DNA from: Clarkia xantiana subsp. parviflora
Taxonomy: Eukaryota; Streptophyta; Magnoliopsida; Myrtales; Onagraceae
Direction of reading: 5' to 3'
Assembly: GCA_036873135.1 (NCBI GenBank)
Contig: JAPTYO010000010.1
Location: 14,911,134-14,975,133 of the forward strand
Length of the DNA: 64,000 nucleotides
Shown: positions 34,601-47,181 of the stretch, one piece after another
Layout of the letters: every line of letters starts with the position of its first letter
Position numbering within the stretch: position 1 is the stretch's first letter
Made by a program: the position numbers and the translations under genes
Notes under the pieces: model-generated
The model's input: the letters and a program-made list of their open reading frames with translations, nothing else
The model's database searches: none
Told to the model about the DNA's origin: nothing

Positions 34601-35405
34601 ACCAGAGATAACAATTTGGTAATAATTTACAACTATGCAGCAAGGTGCTAAATGGCTAAGGTCTACTAGTTTCAGGTTTTCCACAAGATCAACAGTGGTA
34701 AGTACAAGATATAACAGAAACTGGAAGTCCACATTTGATAAGCAATTTCCTGAATAAATTAAGTCACTAATATGACAAAAGTCTAGTTGCCTAAAAAATC
34801 AGCATCATATTCGACTTTCTAACTATGTATCGACTATTCTTGGTAAAAAAAAACTATGTATCACTATGCATTAAAATGTTAAGAGCAATATATACAGAGC
34901 TACTAACGTAAACTGCCTCAGCAAGTAAAAAAAAAAAATTCACTCAGAATGACAAGCAGATCGCAGCTCATTTACCAGAAGAGTAGACGCTGGAGAAGAT
35001 GCGCTGATCGAATGGACATGACCTGAGATCCCAGATCTCATTAGGATGCGAGAACAGTCCCTCACATATTAGCTCCGTCCCACCAGACGATAGCCTAATC
35101 AAATGCACCTGGAGCACGATGACATCCAATTAGATCAAGCAATCACTCGATTCAAGCTAAGAAACAAAAATTTCGGCACACAATACCTCATTCTCTTCTT
35201 TGAGGCTGAGAGTTCCAGTGAGGAAGCTCGTGTGATCCGTGTCAGCTTTCACATCCGAAATGCATCTAGCCTAGTGTTCATGAGCGCAAAATCCATCAGG
35301 ATTGAAACATGAAGGTCGAGAGATTTGATCAGTTGGCTGAAATTTTGAAAGGTATGGTACCTGGTATTTGAGGCCGTACCCGATTCCGGACGATCCTCCC
35401 TGCAT
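31660..35405 (-). CDS. TSSC1/EIPR1-like WD40 repeat protein (350 aa, 13 exons)
   Basis: Exons on the minus strand: 35405-35361, 35270-35187, 35108-34976, 34489-34360, 34085-33986, 33323-33196, 32844-32775, 32510-32422, 32326-32281, 32168-32116, 32018-31945, 31845-31787, 31701-31660. All junctions are GT-AG and the frame of 1053 bases is open. The protein starts MQGGSSGIGYGLKYQ and ends VESVKPYLSRK. WD-repeat blocks include HPNEIWDLRSCPFD, WWPSGKHDKLIS, SVQFWDLRTMK, GIHIWDLRMPK, LSAGTDSTVNLW and WSSREPWIFASLSYDGR. These match the human EIPR1 (TSSC1) pattern over the full length. In animals this protein works with the EARP/GARP tethering complexes in endosomal recycling. A similar role in plants is inferred. 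The gene looks intact. A solo copia LTR lies 284 bases upstream of its start codon. Confidence 0.92.
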
Positions 35406-35460
35406 GTCAGCTAACTGGATTAGTCGCAGCTTCCAACGGTTGTTCTTCCTTCTGCGCCTC

Positions 35461-35480
35461 TCTCTCTCTCTCTCTCTCCA
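35461..35480. repeat. (CT)n tract upstream of the EIPR1-like gene
   Basis: Alternating CT of about 18 bases, 55 to 75 bases before the start codon and probably in the 5' leader. On the gene strand it reads as GA repeats. Confidence 0.9.
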
Positions 35481-35511
35481 TCTCTAATCTTCTCGTGAGA
35501 GTTGCAAAAAA

Positions 35512-35578
35512 TGGGCCTTACAGGCAATACAGTTTAGCCGCGAATTCAATTGTTTATGGCCTATCAGAACTTTGGGCC
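35512..35578 (-). promoter_or_regulatory. Two site-II (TGGGCC) elements in the EIPR1-like promoter
   Basis: TGGGCC stands at 35512-35517 and 35573-35578, about 107 and 168 bases upstream of the start codon. Such TCP-binding motifs are typical of plant housekeeping promoters. Confidence 0.55.
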
Positions 35579-35688
35579 GGGTTGGATTGAAGATAAAATT
35601 CTGAGGTGCACCCTCAACTTTTGCTAAATGAGTAGTTGCATCCCAAACGTCTATCTAAAGCAATTTGTTCTTCAACCTTGAACACTTG

Positions 35689-36128
35689 TGATGTGGGAGA
35701 TCTTGAAGTATCATTTTTTGGCGTGCGAGTACTGTATTTCATGCAGAAACGGCGATCTGAGAAAAACCCAAAGTAAACTATAGGGCTTGACGTTTTTCGG
35801 TCAAATTCATTCGTTTAGAGGGTCGAAATTGCAGTTTTATGTTTATGTCAGTCTTTTTTGTAATTTGTCGGTTTTGTTAGAGTCTGTTTGCAAATTTCGG
35901 ATTTTTACCTAGGGTTAGGTTTTTGTTTTCAGTATTTAAGATATGTTTAGCCTTCTTTACATTCAGTTTATTGATATATGAAAAAAAAACCGAGGTTTTC
36001 CTCTACCCTGCGTTAATTCCTCGACATTCTTCTGAATCAACGAGTTCTTGCGCCTCTATCCAACAAATTCTCGGTTCTTCTTGAATCAATGAGTTTTTGA
36101 TCCAATCTATCCCCATCACGCTGCATCA
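35689..36128 (+). repeat. Solo copia LTR upstream of the EIPR1-like gene
   Basis: The 440-bp copy is close to the LTR at 9421-9951, with TG start and gctgcatCA end, and lacks the 91-bp duplication. No primer binding site follows. The flanks are acttg and acttt, a 5-bp duplication with one change, so unequal recombination between two LTRs probably removed the rest. It points away from the gene, which starts at 35405 on the other strand. Confidence 0.88.
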
Positions 36129-36627
36129 ACTTTTGATACGTACTTTTAACTGTTTGTGTTTGATCCGGGGGGGTATTATTGCTATGGGCCAAGCTGGAAA
36201 AGTGAGCTAATATACGGAAAACTAAGTCCATCAGAAAGAAGTCAATGCCCATTACTCTCAGTAACAGTTCGATCTGGTACTGAGAAAAAAAAAGGGTTGT
36301 ACGTCATGATTATAGTGGCGGCTTTCCACGACACTCACAAATAATATAACTTCAAAGAAGGGTCGCTTAAGATACTTTTACTCTTAAGGGTTAGACTCCC
36401 GCTCATCAAATAATCGACAGTTATACATATGAGCGCCACATGCGTACGCCCTAGAATGTCTGATAGAAGAGAGTCGTACGCCCTGACATTGCTTTCCTAA
36501 ACCTGACATAGTACAAATGACAGTCACCTAAGGACATGAATGTACACTCTAACTAGGGAAATGTCAACTCGTCTAACTATGGTTAGTTAAAGAAATCAAC
36601 TATGGTCAAGTAAAGAAACTCATCATT
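36129..36627. other. Unassigned spacer between solo LTR and second Tat element
   Basis: Nothing recognised. Confidence 0.4.
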
Positions 36628-37330
36628 GTTGGATATCTGCCCAATTCGGGTTCGTATTTACATTCCGTACTTCGCAAACACGTCGAAAACCACAAATAGG
36701 TCTGAAAAACAAACACCCGAGGAGCAAAACGGTCCAGACCGGAACCTCTGGATTGCCATAAGGCAAACCGGAGGTCCGGATTGCCATAAGGCATACCGGA
36801 GGTCCGGATTGCTTAAGGACAAACCGGACCTCCGGATTGTCCCAAGCAATCTGGACCCCGTCGGATTCTAAGTCCGATGGGGTCCGGACTGCCGTCAACG
36901 GGCACTGCGCACATCCTTTATCGTTCGAATACGAAGAGTGAAGAGTTATCCAAAGCTTAACTAGACGACGGTTCTTATTTTCTTTTAGACCGGCGTTGAA
37001 CCGCACAAAAACCGGGTTCGGTCCTAATGTTGCCTATAAATAGGAGACCTTGGCCAACCATTTTGACACATTCTGGAGATTTTGGCATTGGAGCTCTGAC
37101 CTCTCTCTAGAATATTTTCTCTCTCTAAACGCTCATTTAAGCATCGGAGAGGGTTCAACCGGCACCCCCCCTTCCGTGCTGGTTATTTCCCTTCCTGCAG
37201 GTTAGCACAGCGTGAAGTCGATAAGCTTACCTTGCTGACAAGCTTGCACTGCCGACAGTCGTACCTTGCCGACAGCCAACACTGCCGACAACCGTACCTG
37301 TCCGACATTTGTACATTGCCGGCAGCCCCT
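36628..37330 (+). repeat. LTR of second Tat-type element (right border approximate)
   Basis: The proposed start is TGTTGGATATCTG. A TATA box (TATAAATA, 37035-37042) and the phrase catttaagcatcggagaggg (37133-37152) match the layout and sequence of the LTR at 6035-6818, in the same orientation. Repeats ccggaggtccggattgc occur near 36770-36830. Several ccaaca words near 37280-37350 could be the right end. No primer binding site was identified with confidence. Confidence 0.65.
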
Positions 37331-37641
37331 TGCCAACATCAGAAAGCCCACTTCCAACACCCGACGTGTCCCCAACCCGAAGTTTCGAAGAGTCCGACTA
37401 CCCAGTTGGATTTGGACGCAACACAGAATCATACTTCATGAAGACTTATTCCTTAAATGGGCAGCTTCATGTACTCTAACAGTATGTATACTCACTCAAG
37501 GGTTCATACTTCGTGAAGACGTATTCCTTGTTAGGATAACTTCACGTATATACGCCAGCAGGAGCACACCCCTGTCAGGAAAACTCGCCAAACATACAAG
37601 TCGAGTCTTGTACAACGTTATCTTGAGCGCATAACGGAATA

Positions 37642-38150
37642 AAACACACCAAATGCAGCAAGTAGTGTCTTGCCACAACGTTGCCTTGGAGTGGACCAAT
37701 AGACGGAAAAAAACTGCAAGTCGCTTCAACGCGGTCTTGTGTAACCCTTCTGGACTAACCATGGAGACGTGCAGTAGCATTGCAAGGCAAGTACTGGTTA
37801 GCCACGGAAAACCTCGCAACAACGTCACGCGGGGTGTGCCCAAACTGACGGATGGAAAAACGCATAGCATGGAGCAAGTAGCGTCTTGCCACAACGTCGC
37901 CTTGAAATGGTTCAAGAGACGGTAAAAACTACAAAGCGTGTTCACACGACCTTTGTCACGCCCCTTGGATTAACTAAGTTGAGGCGTAGAAGCATCACAG
38001 GGTAAGTACTGGGTTAGCCGCGGAAAAACTTGTAATAACGTCACGCGGGATGTGCCTAAATTGACGGATGGAAAAACGCACCAAATACAACAAGTAGCGT
38101 ATTGTCACAACGTCGCCTTAGAGTGGAGCTAAGAGATGGTATAAACTAAT
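37642..38150. repeat. 215-bp tandem repeat, about 2.4 copies
   Basis: Units start near 37642, 37856 and 38071, each with a gcaagtagcgtcttgccac-like word followed by cacaacgtcgcc, and later acgtcacgcggg and gacggatgg. It occupies the same place, before the antisense gene, as the repeat blocks of the first Tat element, but the unit differs. Confidence 0.85.
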
Positions 38151-38608
38151 GTCTTGCCTCGTCAAGATGACTCTCATACATGTCAAGTGCCAGTGCCAAG
38201 TGCCAAGTGACCGTGCCGAGTACATTACTATTTACAACGCTACAAGTACCTAGTGTACGCATCCTGCCATGCCTTGGAATCTAACCAAGAGGTGCGCTCA
38301 TAACACTCAACAATGCGCGACATACAGTCGCAACTACGAACATCATGTTCATCATCTAAGGATATCTATCCTGTCATCCAAGTCCAAACAATATGGAAAG
38401 CATAAATAACACAAGGTATGAAATACTACTAACGAGATATTATGCATTTTACTACGATCAAAGCAGGTCTAAACGACATAGCTCAAAGCAAGAAAAACAT
38501 ACACAAAAGTTCTAGGGACGACTCCCAAAACCAACGTCAATCCGAACACGGGGGGCAAACGATAAAAGCAAAAATTCAACACGCTCAAAATAATCAACCC
38601 AACGCCGC

Positions 38609-40985
38609 TCAAAGAGCACCGCCATCTCCAGCAGGCTCAGGAATAACCGCCATTATCTCGTCGGCAGGATCAAAATCGTTGTCATCCCCAAACATCATAT
38701 CAAAATTAACCATCTCAAGCTCCAGACGGCGTAACTCAGCAACATGCTCAATAGCGGATGCTGCGTAAGGACCCAACTTGTCGAAAGGAAAGTCGGGATC
38801 AACCAGACGTACCCTGCGAACATAGTCTGCAGCAAACTCATGAATCAACGGCTCAGAATTTGCCTTAGCGGCAGAAGTAACGGCGGCAGTAAAGGCCAAG
38901 GTAGTAGGATACTTGACAAGTCCTTCTGCGATCCCAGCCTTACGCCCCTCCTCGCGCGCAGTACAAACCGCGGTTTCATGCGCGCTATCATTCTCCGATA
39001 TCTGTTTCTTGATAGCCGCGATCTCAGCCTCAAGATGATTCGCATGGGCACAGCAAGAGTCATACTTCACATCGAAGTCAGCAGTCTTCGAAAGCAAACT
39101 CTGAGTTTTCTCCTTAAGAATCGCAAGCTCGCGGGAGGCAACACCACGTTTCTCGACGGCGGCTTTCTTTCGCGCATGAGATCCAGCGCGAAGGAAGACA
39201 TGTTCACCATGTTCGCAACATCCTAAAAGAAAATACCCAACAAGTCAAGACAGTCACAGCAATGCATTCAGGCACAACCAGATAATAAAAAAAACAAAAA
39301 ATAGAAATAGTGTCGTCACTTACCGGGGCAAACCCAGATAGGGAGCCCTCAACATGCTGTCGCATCTCTTCATCCGTGGAAGGCGCAAGGCGTCGATCGC
39401 CTGGAGGAATACACCGCTGCAACACACGTACCCCAACCTCCGGAGTACTAAGCTTCGAACCTTCGGGAAATCGAAGACCCCCAGTAGAAAAGGGTACCCA
39501 ATCGTCACCGGATATGTCACCCTCCAGGGGACGAACCAAGTCACTATTCTTAAGTGACGGCAGCGCTGCAACTAAAACATTAAGGAAATATAAGAGACAT
39601 AAGCAGGAAAAATACAAGGAAAGATAACAATGTGCGCAGTACAAAACTCGACGCAAAGGACGCTTCTCCGCGAGACGCTCCTTCGAGCGGGGGGCAGAAG
39701 GCGCCACCGCGCGATCTTCAATTCCTTTCCCTTTGTCGCGAAAAGGATTCGGGACAATCACACTCGACTTGGAGCGCTTGGGATCACTCGAAGGACGCGC
39801 CCCAACTGCGGACCTCTTGACATGAGTGATAGAATCGGGTGTCGCGACAACGCGCTCGGTCACGGGCGCAGAACGACCTGCAAACAAGAAGTAATATGAA
39901 GACAAAAAATCGAAAATCAATAAGGTCGACGGAAAATAAGTAAACATATTACCCGTAAGTCCCTTGCTACGACTATGCTGGGGGGCAGCGGGGGCAGATG
40001 AAGGGGCAGTCCTTCCAACATGAGGAACATCGCGCGCAACCACCGTCTGCAAAGTTGAGCTTTTTCCATCAAACCAACCTACATCACAACATAATGAAAG
40101 TTATAAAGACTCTTGGCATACCAAAGTTTTAGAAGGAAGCGTTTGCATCCCGGCATCAAGCAGTTCTTGATCCGACGAGCGTAACAGACACTGAAAGCTG
40201 CGCGCTTGCTGACATCGATAGATGCGCACTATAGTCGCCTTGTCTGTCGACGAAAGCTCAGAAAAGGCAGGGGCAAGATCAGCAACCTTAACCTCCTCAA
40301 TATCCCAAGTAATGCTGTCATCACACACGAAAAAGTAGTGATGTCACCAATGCGAACCAGATCGGTCAATCTCAGCCGCCAGTCGATGAATACGGTTCCA
40401 CTCCGCGTCCCCAAGTCCAAGTTGCTCAAATCCTTTGTCATGTAGGCAAGGCCAACGCATCTTCACGCTACACAACCCTGTCATGTCCGGACATAAAAGC
40501 TGGTAGAAGCAGCGGAAGAGAGTAGTCAAGTAAGGCCACGACTGTTGGTGAAATAACACCCGAAAACAAGTCCATACGTGAATGCCGGTAGGTGTAAGAT
40601 CTAGAGGGGAAATCCGATAGAAGCGACACAAATCGACTAAGTCAGGGCAGTAGGGAAAGCGTAAACACTCCCTAATCTATGAAGAATACACAGCGGTTAA
40701 GTCACTTGGAGGGATGGTAGCTTCACCTTTAGCAACATCAGGCAACACGTCGCGAGGAAACACGTCCTAAAAAATCGGGTCAAGTCCAGAAGTTGACGCG
40801 TCTAGTATAAACTTCTCTCTCTCCATCATGTTTGAGAGATATCTAGTTTTTACCACAGATCCTTTCGCCGCTTCCGGCGCGACAGGAATCTCAATAACAG
40901 CCTCGGCCTCCGCACTCAGTGTTTGGTCCAGTAGAGCAATCATGTCGGCATCCGACTCACTGCTGTCATCGGAACAAAAAGCAGT
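38609..40985 (-). pseudogene. Antisense gene of the second Tat element, decayed and truncated
   Basis: It is homologous in layout to the antisense gene at 2739-5490. The N-terminal part near 40985-40340 contains CRFYRISPLDLTP and WTCFRVLFHQQSW, matching CNFYKTHPCTFSP and WNAFQLLCHRQQW of the first copy. The C-terminal exon (39222-38609) encodes an Ala/Glu-rich coiled coil. Clear introns are 39952-39878 (gtaata to tttgcag) and 39323-39223 (gtaagt to cttttag), and others are likely. In-frame stops occur near 40770 and 40680. The start exon and promoter are missing, where the sequence turns into accggaccgg-type repeat near 40995. Confidence 0.72.
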
Positions 40986-43828
40986 CTGCGGAATTTACCA
41001 AACTAGACCGGACCGGACCTGATTTTCTGGACCGAACAGGACCAAAACTGACTAAAATTGACTGAACCAGACCGAGTTTTCAAAACCAAATTAAAGTTAA
41101 TTAAAATAGGGAGGTCAAATTTAAATATCCAATGTTTTAGAACCTTAAAATGAACTACACAATGCTCATAGGGTTGCTAACCTTAATGCCTCGTTTCGAT
41201 TATGGGGATGGATCTCGGAGATACATGTTTTTCGGACTGGTTAAATTAGTGGGCTGAATTGCAATTGTTTATTATTCAATATATATATACTTATGCATGA
41301 TTATAACTGTTGTCTTGACCGAGTCAAGCTAGCTGGATATTCCATGTTGTGGGCGGAGCCCTGGTTAAATATATGGTATGCGCACTAGGATAGACATGCT
41401 GTGATGGTTGAAAATGCCTAGGATTCATGTCTAGAAGTTTGCGTAATTGAATATAAGCATTAATTGCAAATCAGCCCCTAATGTTTAAATTATTTTAAAA
41501 CCGAAAACCATTCGTCAAATATGTATGATATATGTGAATGTTACATGTTTGACACGTATGCTAGAATGTTGAGGATGTAGTTGCATTTGATAATTTACTT
41601 GGAAGTAGAATTATGAATGCAAACATGAGTTCCTCAGAACATTAGACGCATGACGCGTAAGCATGTGTGTGGTATGTATGGTGAATGTTACTGGCATACG
41701 ATAATTTACGTGGATAGTAGAATTATGTATGCATGAGTGAATTCATCGGAATGATTTCCAAAACAAAAGGGCCTTGGGAAAGCCAAGATCGGGTATGCTT
41801 ATTTTAAAATTCCCGTTCCGGTAATCTGCGATTAAAACCGTTTTAAGAGACTTATCTATTGGATAGAAGACGAAGGTAATGTGAACTTTTTCACAGCCAT
41901 CTTCCATAGGTTTACTGGTGGTCGGTTGGTTTAGATGACTGATGAATCATTATTTGTCGGATTCCATCTTAATAGATATTTGATGTATGCAATTCTTTCT
42001 CAAAATGTTATTGTCACCCTGATTTTTGCATAATCATCGATGTGTTAGTATGAATTGGTTGAATTAGTGTGATTCGATATTCCTCGTAATCTTGATGGTA
42101 TGAATTATGATGAATAAAAGGAGTACGTATTGAACTCTTTACTACGATTCCGAAAAGTGGAGAGGACAACTACGGATGAATATAGTAGTCTATATGATTT
42201 TGACAATGAGAGACGAAAGTAATAATTTGTTTCACCAAGCATGGGAGTAGGTTCTTTGATGATCTGAACGCATATGTGGTGATACATTCAACCTTGGTAA
42301 AAGGGGGTTGAAGAAGACTTCAATTGCAACCAGGCAATGTTGCAGCTTAGTATTCATTTGTATCCGCCTCAGTGGAAGCAAAGATAATAAAGCTAAACGT
42401 TTCGGTTAAACGTGATGGTATTCTCTCTTTTCATGGATGTTGGCGTAAAACCCGCATCGAATCTTCAGAATGAAAGGTCAACATGGAAAAGATGTATATG
42501 ATTGTCTAATATTAACAGGACTCAATGACCTTGAGTATAATCAAGTACAGTAACCACAGCAGTAAAATGGAAACCTTCTCTGCTCACCTTACTGGGTTCG
42601 AAAGAAATCAACCATGATCCGCATATTATAGAGAGAACTGGACCATAAAGGTCTTATACGATAATCCAGTGGGTTAAACCATGTTGATAAAATGCGTCCC
42701 AAGTACGCCTCGTAGGTCATGTGTATGAAGCGGTAAAATTTTTTATACAGAAACAGATCATTTGATGTGATTCACTCGTGAATTTACTCAGATGTGATGT
42801 TCAACATGGCTTAAAGTTCTCGACTATCTATGCGACAATCATGGATCAAATACGCGATCTTCAGATCAAGAACCCTACCATTGTCATTTATTGTTCGTTT
42901 GAGTTACTAAAATTTTGGTTATTTCGAGATACGGATTTATTGAATAAAGTAGTTTCCATTCGATTCGAAATGTGATCTACTTGTCAAAATTAATCGCCCC
43001 GGTTAAATAGGATCGATCCGAAACAAAATTTTGGCCAGGTAAAAGTGGTTGAATAAAACGAAACGATTCACGTACTCCGTCATCTCAGTCGGGACAACTG
43101 AACTAAACATACACATCGATTGCGTAGCTAGATCAAAAGATTTAGTATTTCTTAATTATTAGTACTCAATTGGATGAAATAATATGTAATGATGACCATG
43201 TGCGAGCCGATTGGATTAAATTGGATTAAATTCAGAAATGAAACGAATCAATCAAAGGTTAAACCTAGGGTTAGTTGCGCCTGGCGCGTGTGGACCTAGA
43301 TAGACGGAATACATCGTTTCATAAGATGAGTTTAATATGAAGTGTTAGAATGATTAGGTGCTGAATTTTTCGTTTGCGTTCTTTGTGAGATGACTTATTG
43401 ATAACGTTTACAACGACATGAAGTAGGCTACATAAGCTACAACCTTGTAATAGTATCAACTGACACATAAGGTGAAAACCTGAAATGTTACGTTCGGAGA
43501 CGGGATAAAATCTCTGAGATAAGTCAGCAAACGAAGAAGGATGAGGTCAGTTAAATGATTTTCCTTCTAGAAGCCTTGAACGATATATCAAGCTAGGCAT
43601 TCAAATCAAATAACTCACTTCTAGAAGCACAGTTCATAAACATAATGTTGGAGTCATTCTATCAGACGTTCCCTATGGGATGATGAAAGATGATTCACAT
43701 ACATGTAAAACTGTGTTCCGATAATTCGGTAAGACATGCCGCCATTAGAAGCTAAAAGATGATGATGAGTTAAATCATATCACCATGCGACATTAATTTG
43801 CGCAATAAACACGTATTTAGGGCAAGAG
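40986..43828. other. Decayed region without recognised genes
   Basis: It opens with a short accggacc/gaccgaac-rich stretch (40995-41090), perhaps a hAT fragment. Diverged direct repeats of about 110 bases lie near 41580-41740 (gataatttac, agtagaattatg). The rest is moderately AT-rich with many stops. It may include the worn 5' part of the copia element that continues at 47182, since the CACTA element splits this region. Confidence 0.4.
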
Positions 43829-43831
43829 TAC

Positions 43832-46800
43832 CACTACAAGAATTTTGGTCTGTTGCGACAACTGCTATTGCGACGACATTACATCATCACTATAGATCGT
43901 GTCTACTGCGATGATTTAGATATTTTGTCGCATTCCACGTAGAAAAGACGAGAACATCATCACAATATCCAATTGCGATGACGGGTCATCGCAATAAAAA
44001 AAAGTGTTGCGACGACGATAAATATATTGCGATAACCACGTATCCTCAAAATAGAAAGTTTTTATTGCGAGGATGTGTAATATCCAGTTGCGACAAATGA
44101 TTCTCGCAGTAAAAATTTCTCACCAAAATTTTGGCACAAAATTTGCAGGAAAACAAATTGTGACGATACTTAATCTATTACGATGATCGCATATCATCGC
44201 AATATAGTAGGTTTATTGCTAGAATGTGGAATATCCAATTGCGACGACTAATTCTCGCAATAAAAAATTCCCCTAAAATAATTTGGTGCCAATTATTAAT
44301 AGGAAAATAATTGTGATGACGACAAATCTATAACTAGGATTGCATGTCATTGCAATAGAATGGATATATTGCGAGGATAAGCAATATCCAATTGCAACGA
44401 CGCCAAATCTTTTGGTAAACGTAGGTTGTCGCAATCAAACGAGTGTATTTCAAGGAAGTCTAATATCCATTTACGACAACTGCATCTCGCAATAACTAAA
44501 TTCGCACAAACATTCGGCGCTATCTTTTCCGGGAAGCCGATTGCGACAACACATAATCTATTATGATGACAACATATCTCGTATTAGATTGGGTTTAATT
44601 CGATTATTTATACTATTCTATTGCGATACGAGTTCTCTTATTAACAATTTTCCCACCAAAATGTAGACGTCAATTATTTATTGGAAAACATTTGTGTCGA
44701 CGCCAAATATATTGTTATGGTCGCAATAGTAAACTTCGCACAAAAACATTGGCGTCAAATTTAAGAGAAGCCAATTACGACGACACGTAATCTGTTGTGA
44801 TGACCACATATCCTCCCAGTATATGAGATATATTGCGAGTATGTGGAATTTCTAATTGCGATGACTGTTGGTTGCAATGAATTACAAGTTAGGATATTTC
44901 CAAATATCTCTATGGATAAACTTTTGTAATTTTTTTTTAAAATAGCCGAAGATGGTTACTTTTGCATACCAAATTCAAAAAAGTCTAAACTATAAATCGT
45001 AAACCTTGAAAACTTAAACCTTAAACTCATACCTTAAATTCTAAACATTAAAACCTTAATACCTCAAATCTTAAACTTTTGAAATTTAAACCTTGAAACC
45101 TTAAATCTTAAACTCTAAGCCTTAAAATCTTAATACTCAAAACCTAAACTCAAAACCTTAAATTTTTAATATCCTAAATCTTGAAATCTTAAACTCTAAA
45201 CCGTAAATCCTAAAAAAATATAACCATAGACTTTAATGTATAAACTTTGTACACTAAAGTCTAAGAAATAAAAATATAATAACATTTATTCTTAAGGAAA
45301 CTAATGTCTGATATTAATACATTTTTTTTTTTCACATTAGCAAAAAGTGTATAAAAATTACAAAAAAAAAGTAATGTAAATCTTTTTCAAAATAAAAAAA
45401 TATATATATTTAAAAATTCTTCAAATTACGTAAATAAAAACTCCATTTTTTTTTTACAAACTAAATACTTGAACTTTTCATTTACTTTGTCCTGAATTAT
45501 TTGGGCAAAAACTAAATTGTTGTTGCAATAGATTGTTATCTTTGCAATATGATTATTTATTATTATTATTAATAACTATAAAAATAGTTGTTTTTAATTT
45601 ATTCTTTATTTTTTTAATTAAATAAATATATATTGTTTCATTACCAAGGCAATACGCGTGCACAAACAAATTCGCGATGACATCAGAAAATTAGAATTTT
45701 TTTTGCCATCAGAAAGTTACCTTTAAAACTCCAAATTTAGTAATATAATGTCTAGCTACGAAAATGTTATTTTTTGTTTAAAAAAGGTAATTTCCATTTT
45801 CCATAGGTATTATCCTTGCAATATTTGATTACTATAATTACCTAATATATCAAAAGGTGTAATTAATATTTTAATTAGTTTATTCTTTTTTGGGCCGAAA
45901 TTTACTTTTAATTGAAGAATAAAATAGTTCCTTATTAAACTTCTGCAAAAGTTTTTTGATTGAAGAAGATAATATTTCCCAATCAATATTTCTAAACGCA
46001 AAGCAAAACAAATATATCTCGCTCGATTAAGATTCTCAGGCGTCGACCATAGTCCCTTCCGGAGGTTGCCATTTACGCATACTCCCCGCTAGCTGCCATG
46101 CTTGACCTTAGTCCCACCCCCCTGGTCGTTAAACGTCCCTTTGTTCGCCCATCTGTTCTTCATGTCGTCTCCGCTTGTTCGCCGCATGGTTGCTGTATGG
46201 CCGTTCCCATCTGCTGCACTGTCTATAGAAGAAAAAAAATGCGTGTTTTTGTGTCCAATTCTAAAGTTGGTCCTGCAATATGGTTGGTGTCGTCCTGATT
46301 ATGCACATACTCATTTGACTCGTAGATTTTTAATTCCATAAGTATGATTATATTTCGATGTAATTATATAATTATATTTCTATTTATTTTACATTATTAG
46401 TAATAAATTAATTAATATTTCTATTGCGATGAAAATTACGTCTCAATAGTACAAAACATTACAATCCTACATTGCGAAGACATATCGTTAAAACATATTT
46501 CTAGCTTTATTTGATGTGATGACTTGTTCAAAATTTATCATCACGATATGAAAAAAATTCATCGTAATAAAGTGAATAAAAAATTAGCAAAATACTATAA
46601 TGCATTAAAAAAAATTTACTAAAAAAATTTTCATCTAAAAAAATGTAATTTAATTTTTTTTTTTGGCCAAATTTTTTTTTTTTTTTTACCATCACAAATG
46701 AATTAGAAGATTTATGCAATAACAATAGTTTTTAGATGCGTCGTTGCAATATAGTTATTAAATCCTCGCAATAGGGAGACAAATTACAATAATAATTTCA

Positions 46801-47178
46801 AATTTTACGTCGCAATATAATTAATACATCATCACAAATGTGTAAATGCTCAATAATATTTTTAATTGTATCGTCGCAATAGAGCTATAAAATCCCTACA
46901 ATAAGGATTAGCAAATTCTAGCAGTAGGATTAGCAAATTCTAGCAGTAGATATATCAACTGCGAAGACTAATGTCGCAAATTTGCTAATAATCATCATCG
47001 CAATAGAGTGTACTCTATTGTGATGACATCTCATTTTGTCGCAATAGGGACCTATTGCTAGGGGTCTATTGTGACGAGTCTATTGCGACGATTTGTCGTC
47101 GCAACATACATATAGCGAAGATTTTTGGGGTTATTGCGATAATTTTGGTCGTCGCAATAATCATTAATTCTTGTAGTG
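43832..47178. mobile_element. Non-autonomous CACTA element, 3-bp target duplication
   Basis: Ends are CACTACAAGAATT and TTAATTCTTGTAGTG, flanked by tac at 43829-43831 and 47179-47181. Subterminal regions (43850-44880 and 46420-47160) carry dozens of ttgcgacgac, atcgcaat and gtcgcaata words in both orientations, as expected of transposase-binding repeats. There is no transposase frame. The middle contains a telomere-like tract and a GC-richer segment (46030-46330) of unknown origin. Confidence 0.92.
44985..45235. repeat. Telomere-like degenerate taaaccttaaa tract inside the CACTA element
   Basis: About 250 bases of words such as aaccttaaac, ttaaaccttg and cctaaatctt resemble degenerate CCCTAAA plant telomere repeats. 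The order is irregular and no perfect array remains. Confidence 0.5.
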
Positions 47179-47181
47179 TAC

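Noticed and set aside
9421..36128. The two copia LTRs as ends of one 27-kb element
   Set aside because: The right one has its own near-perfect 5-bp flanking repeat and no polypurine tract, and host genes lie between.
43850..44880. CRISPR-like or regulatory array
   Set aside because: The ttgcgacgac words are irregular, occur in both orientations and lie within CACTA ends. They are transposon subterminal repeats.
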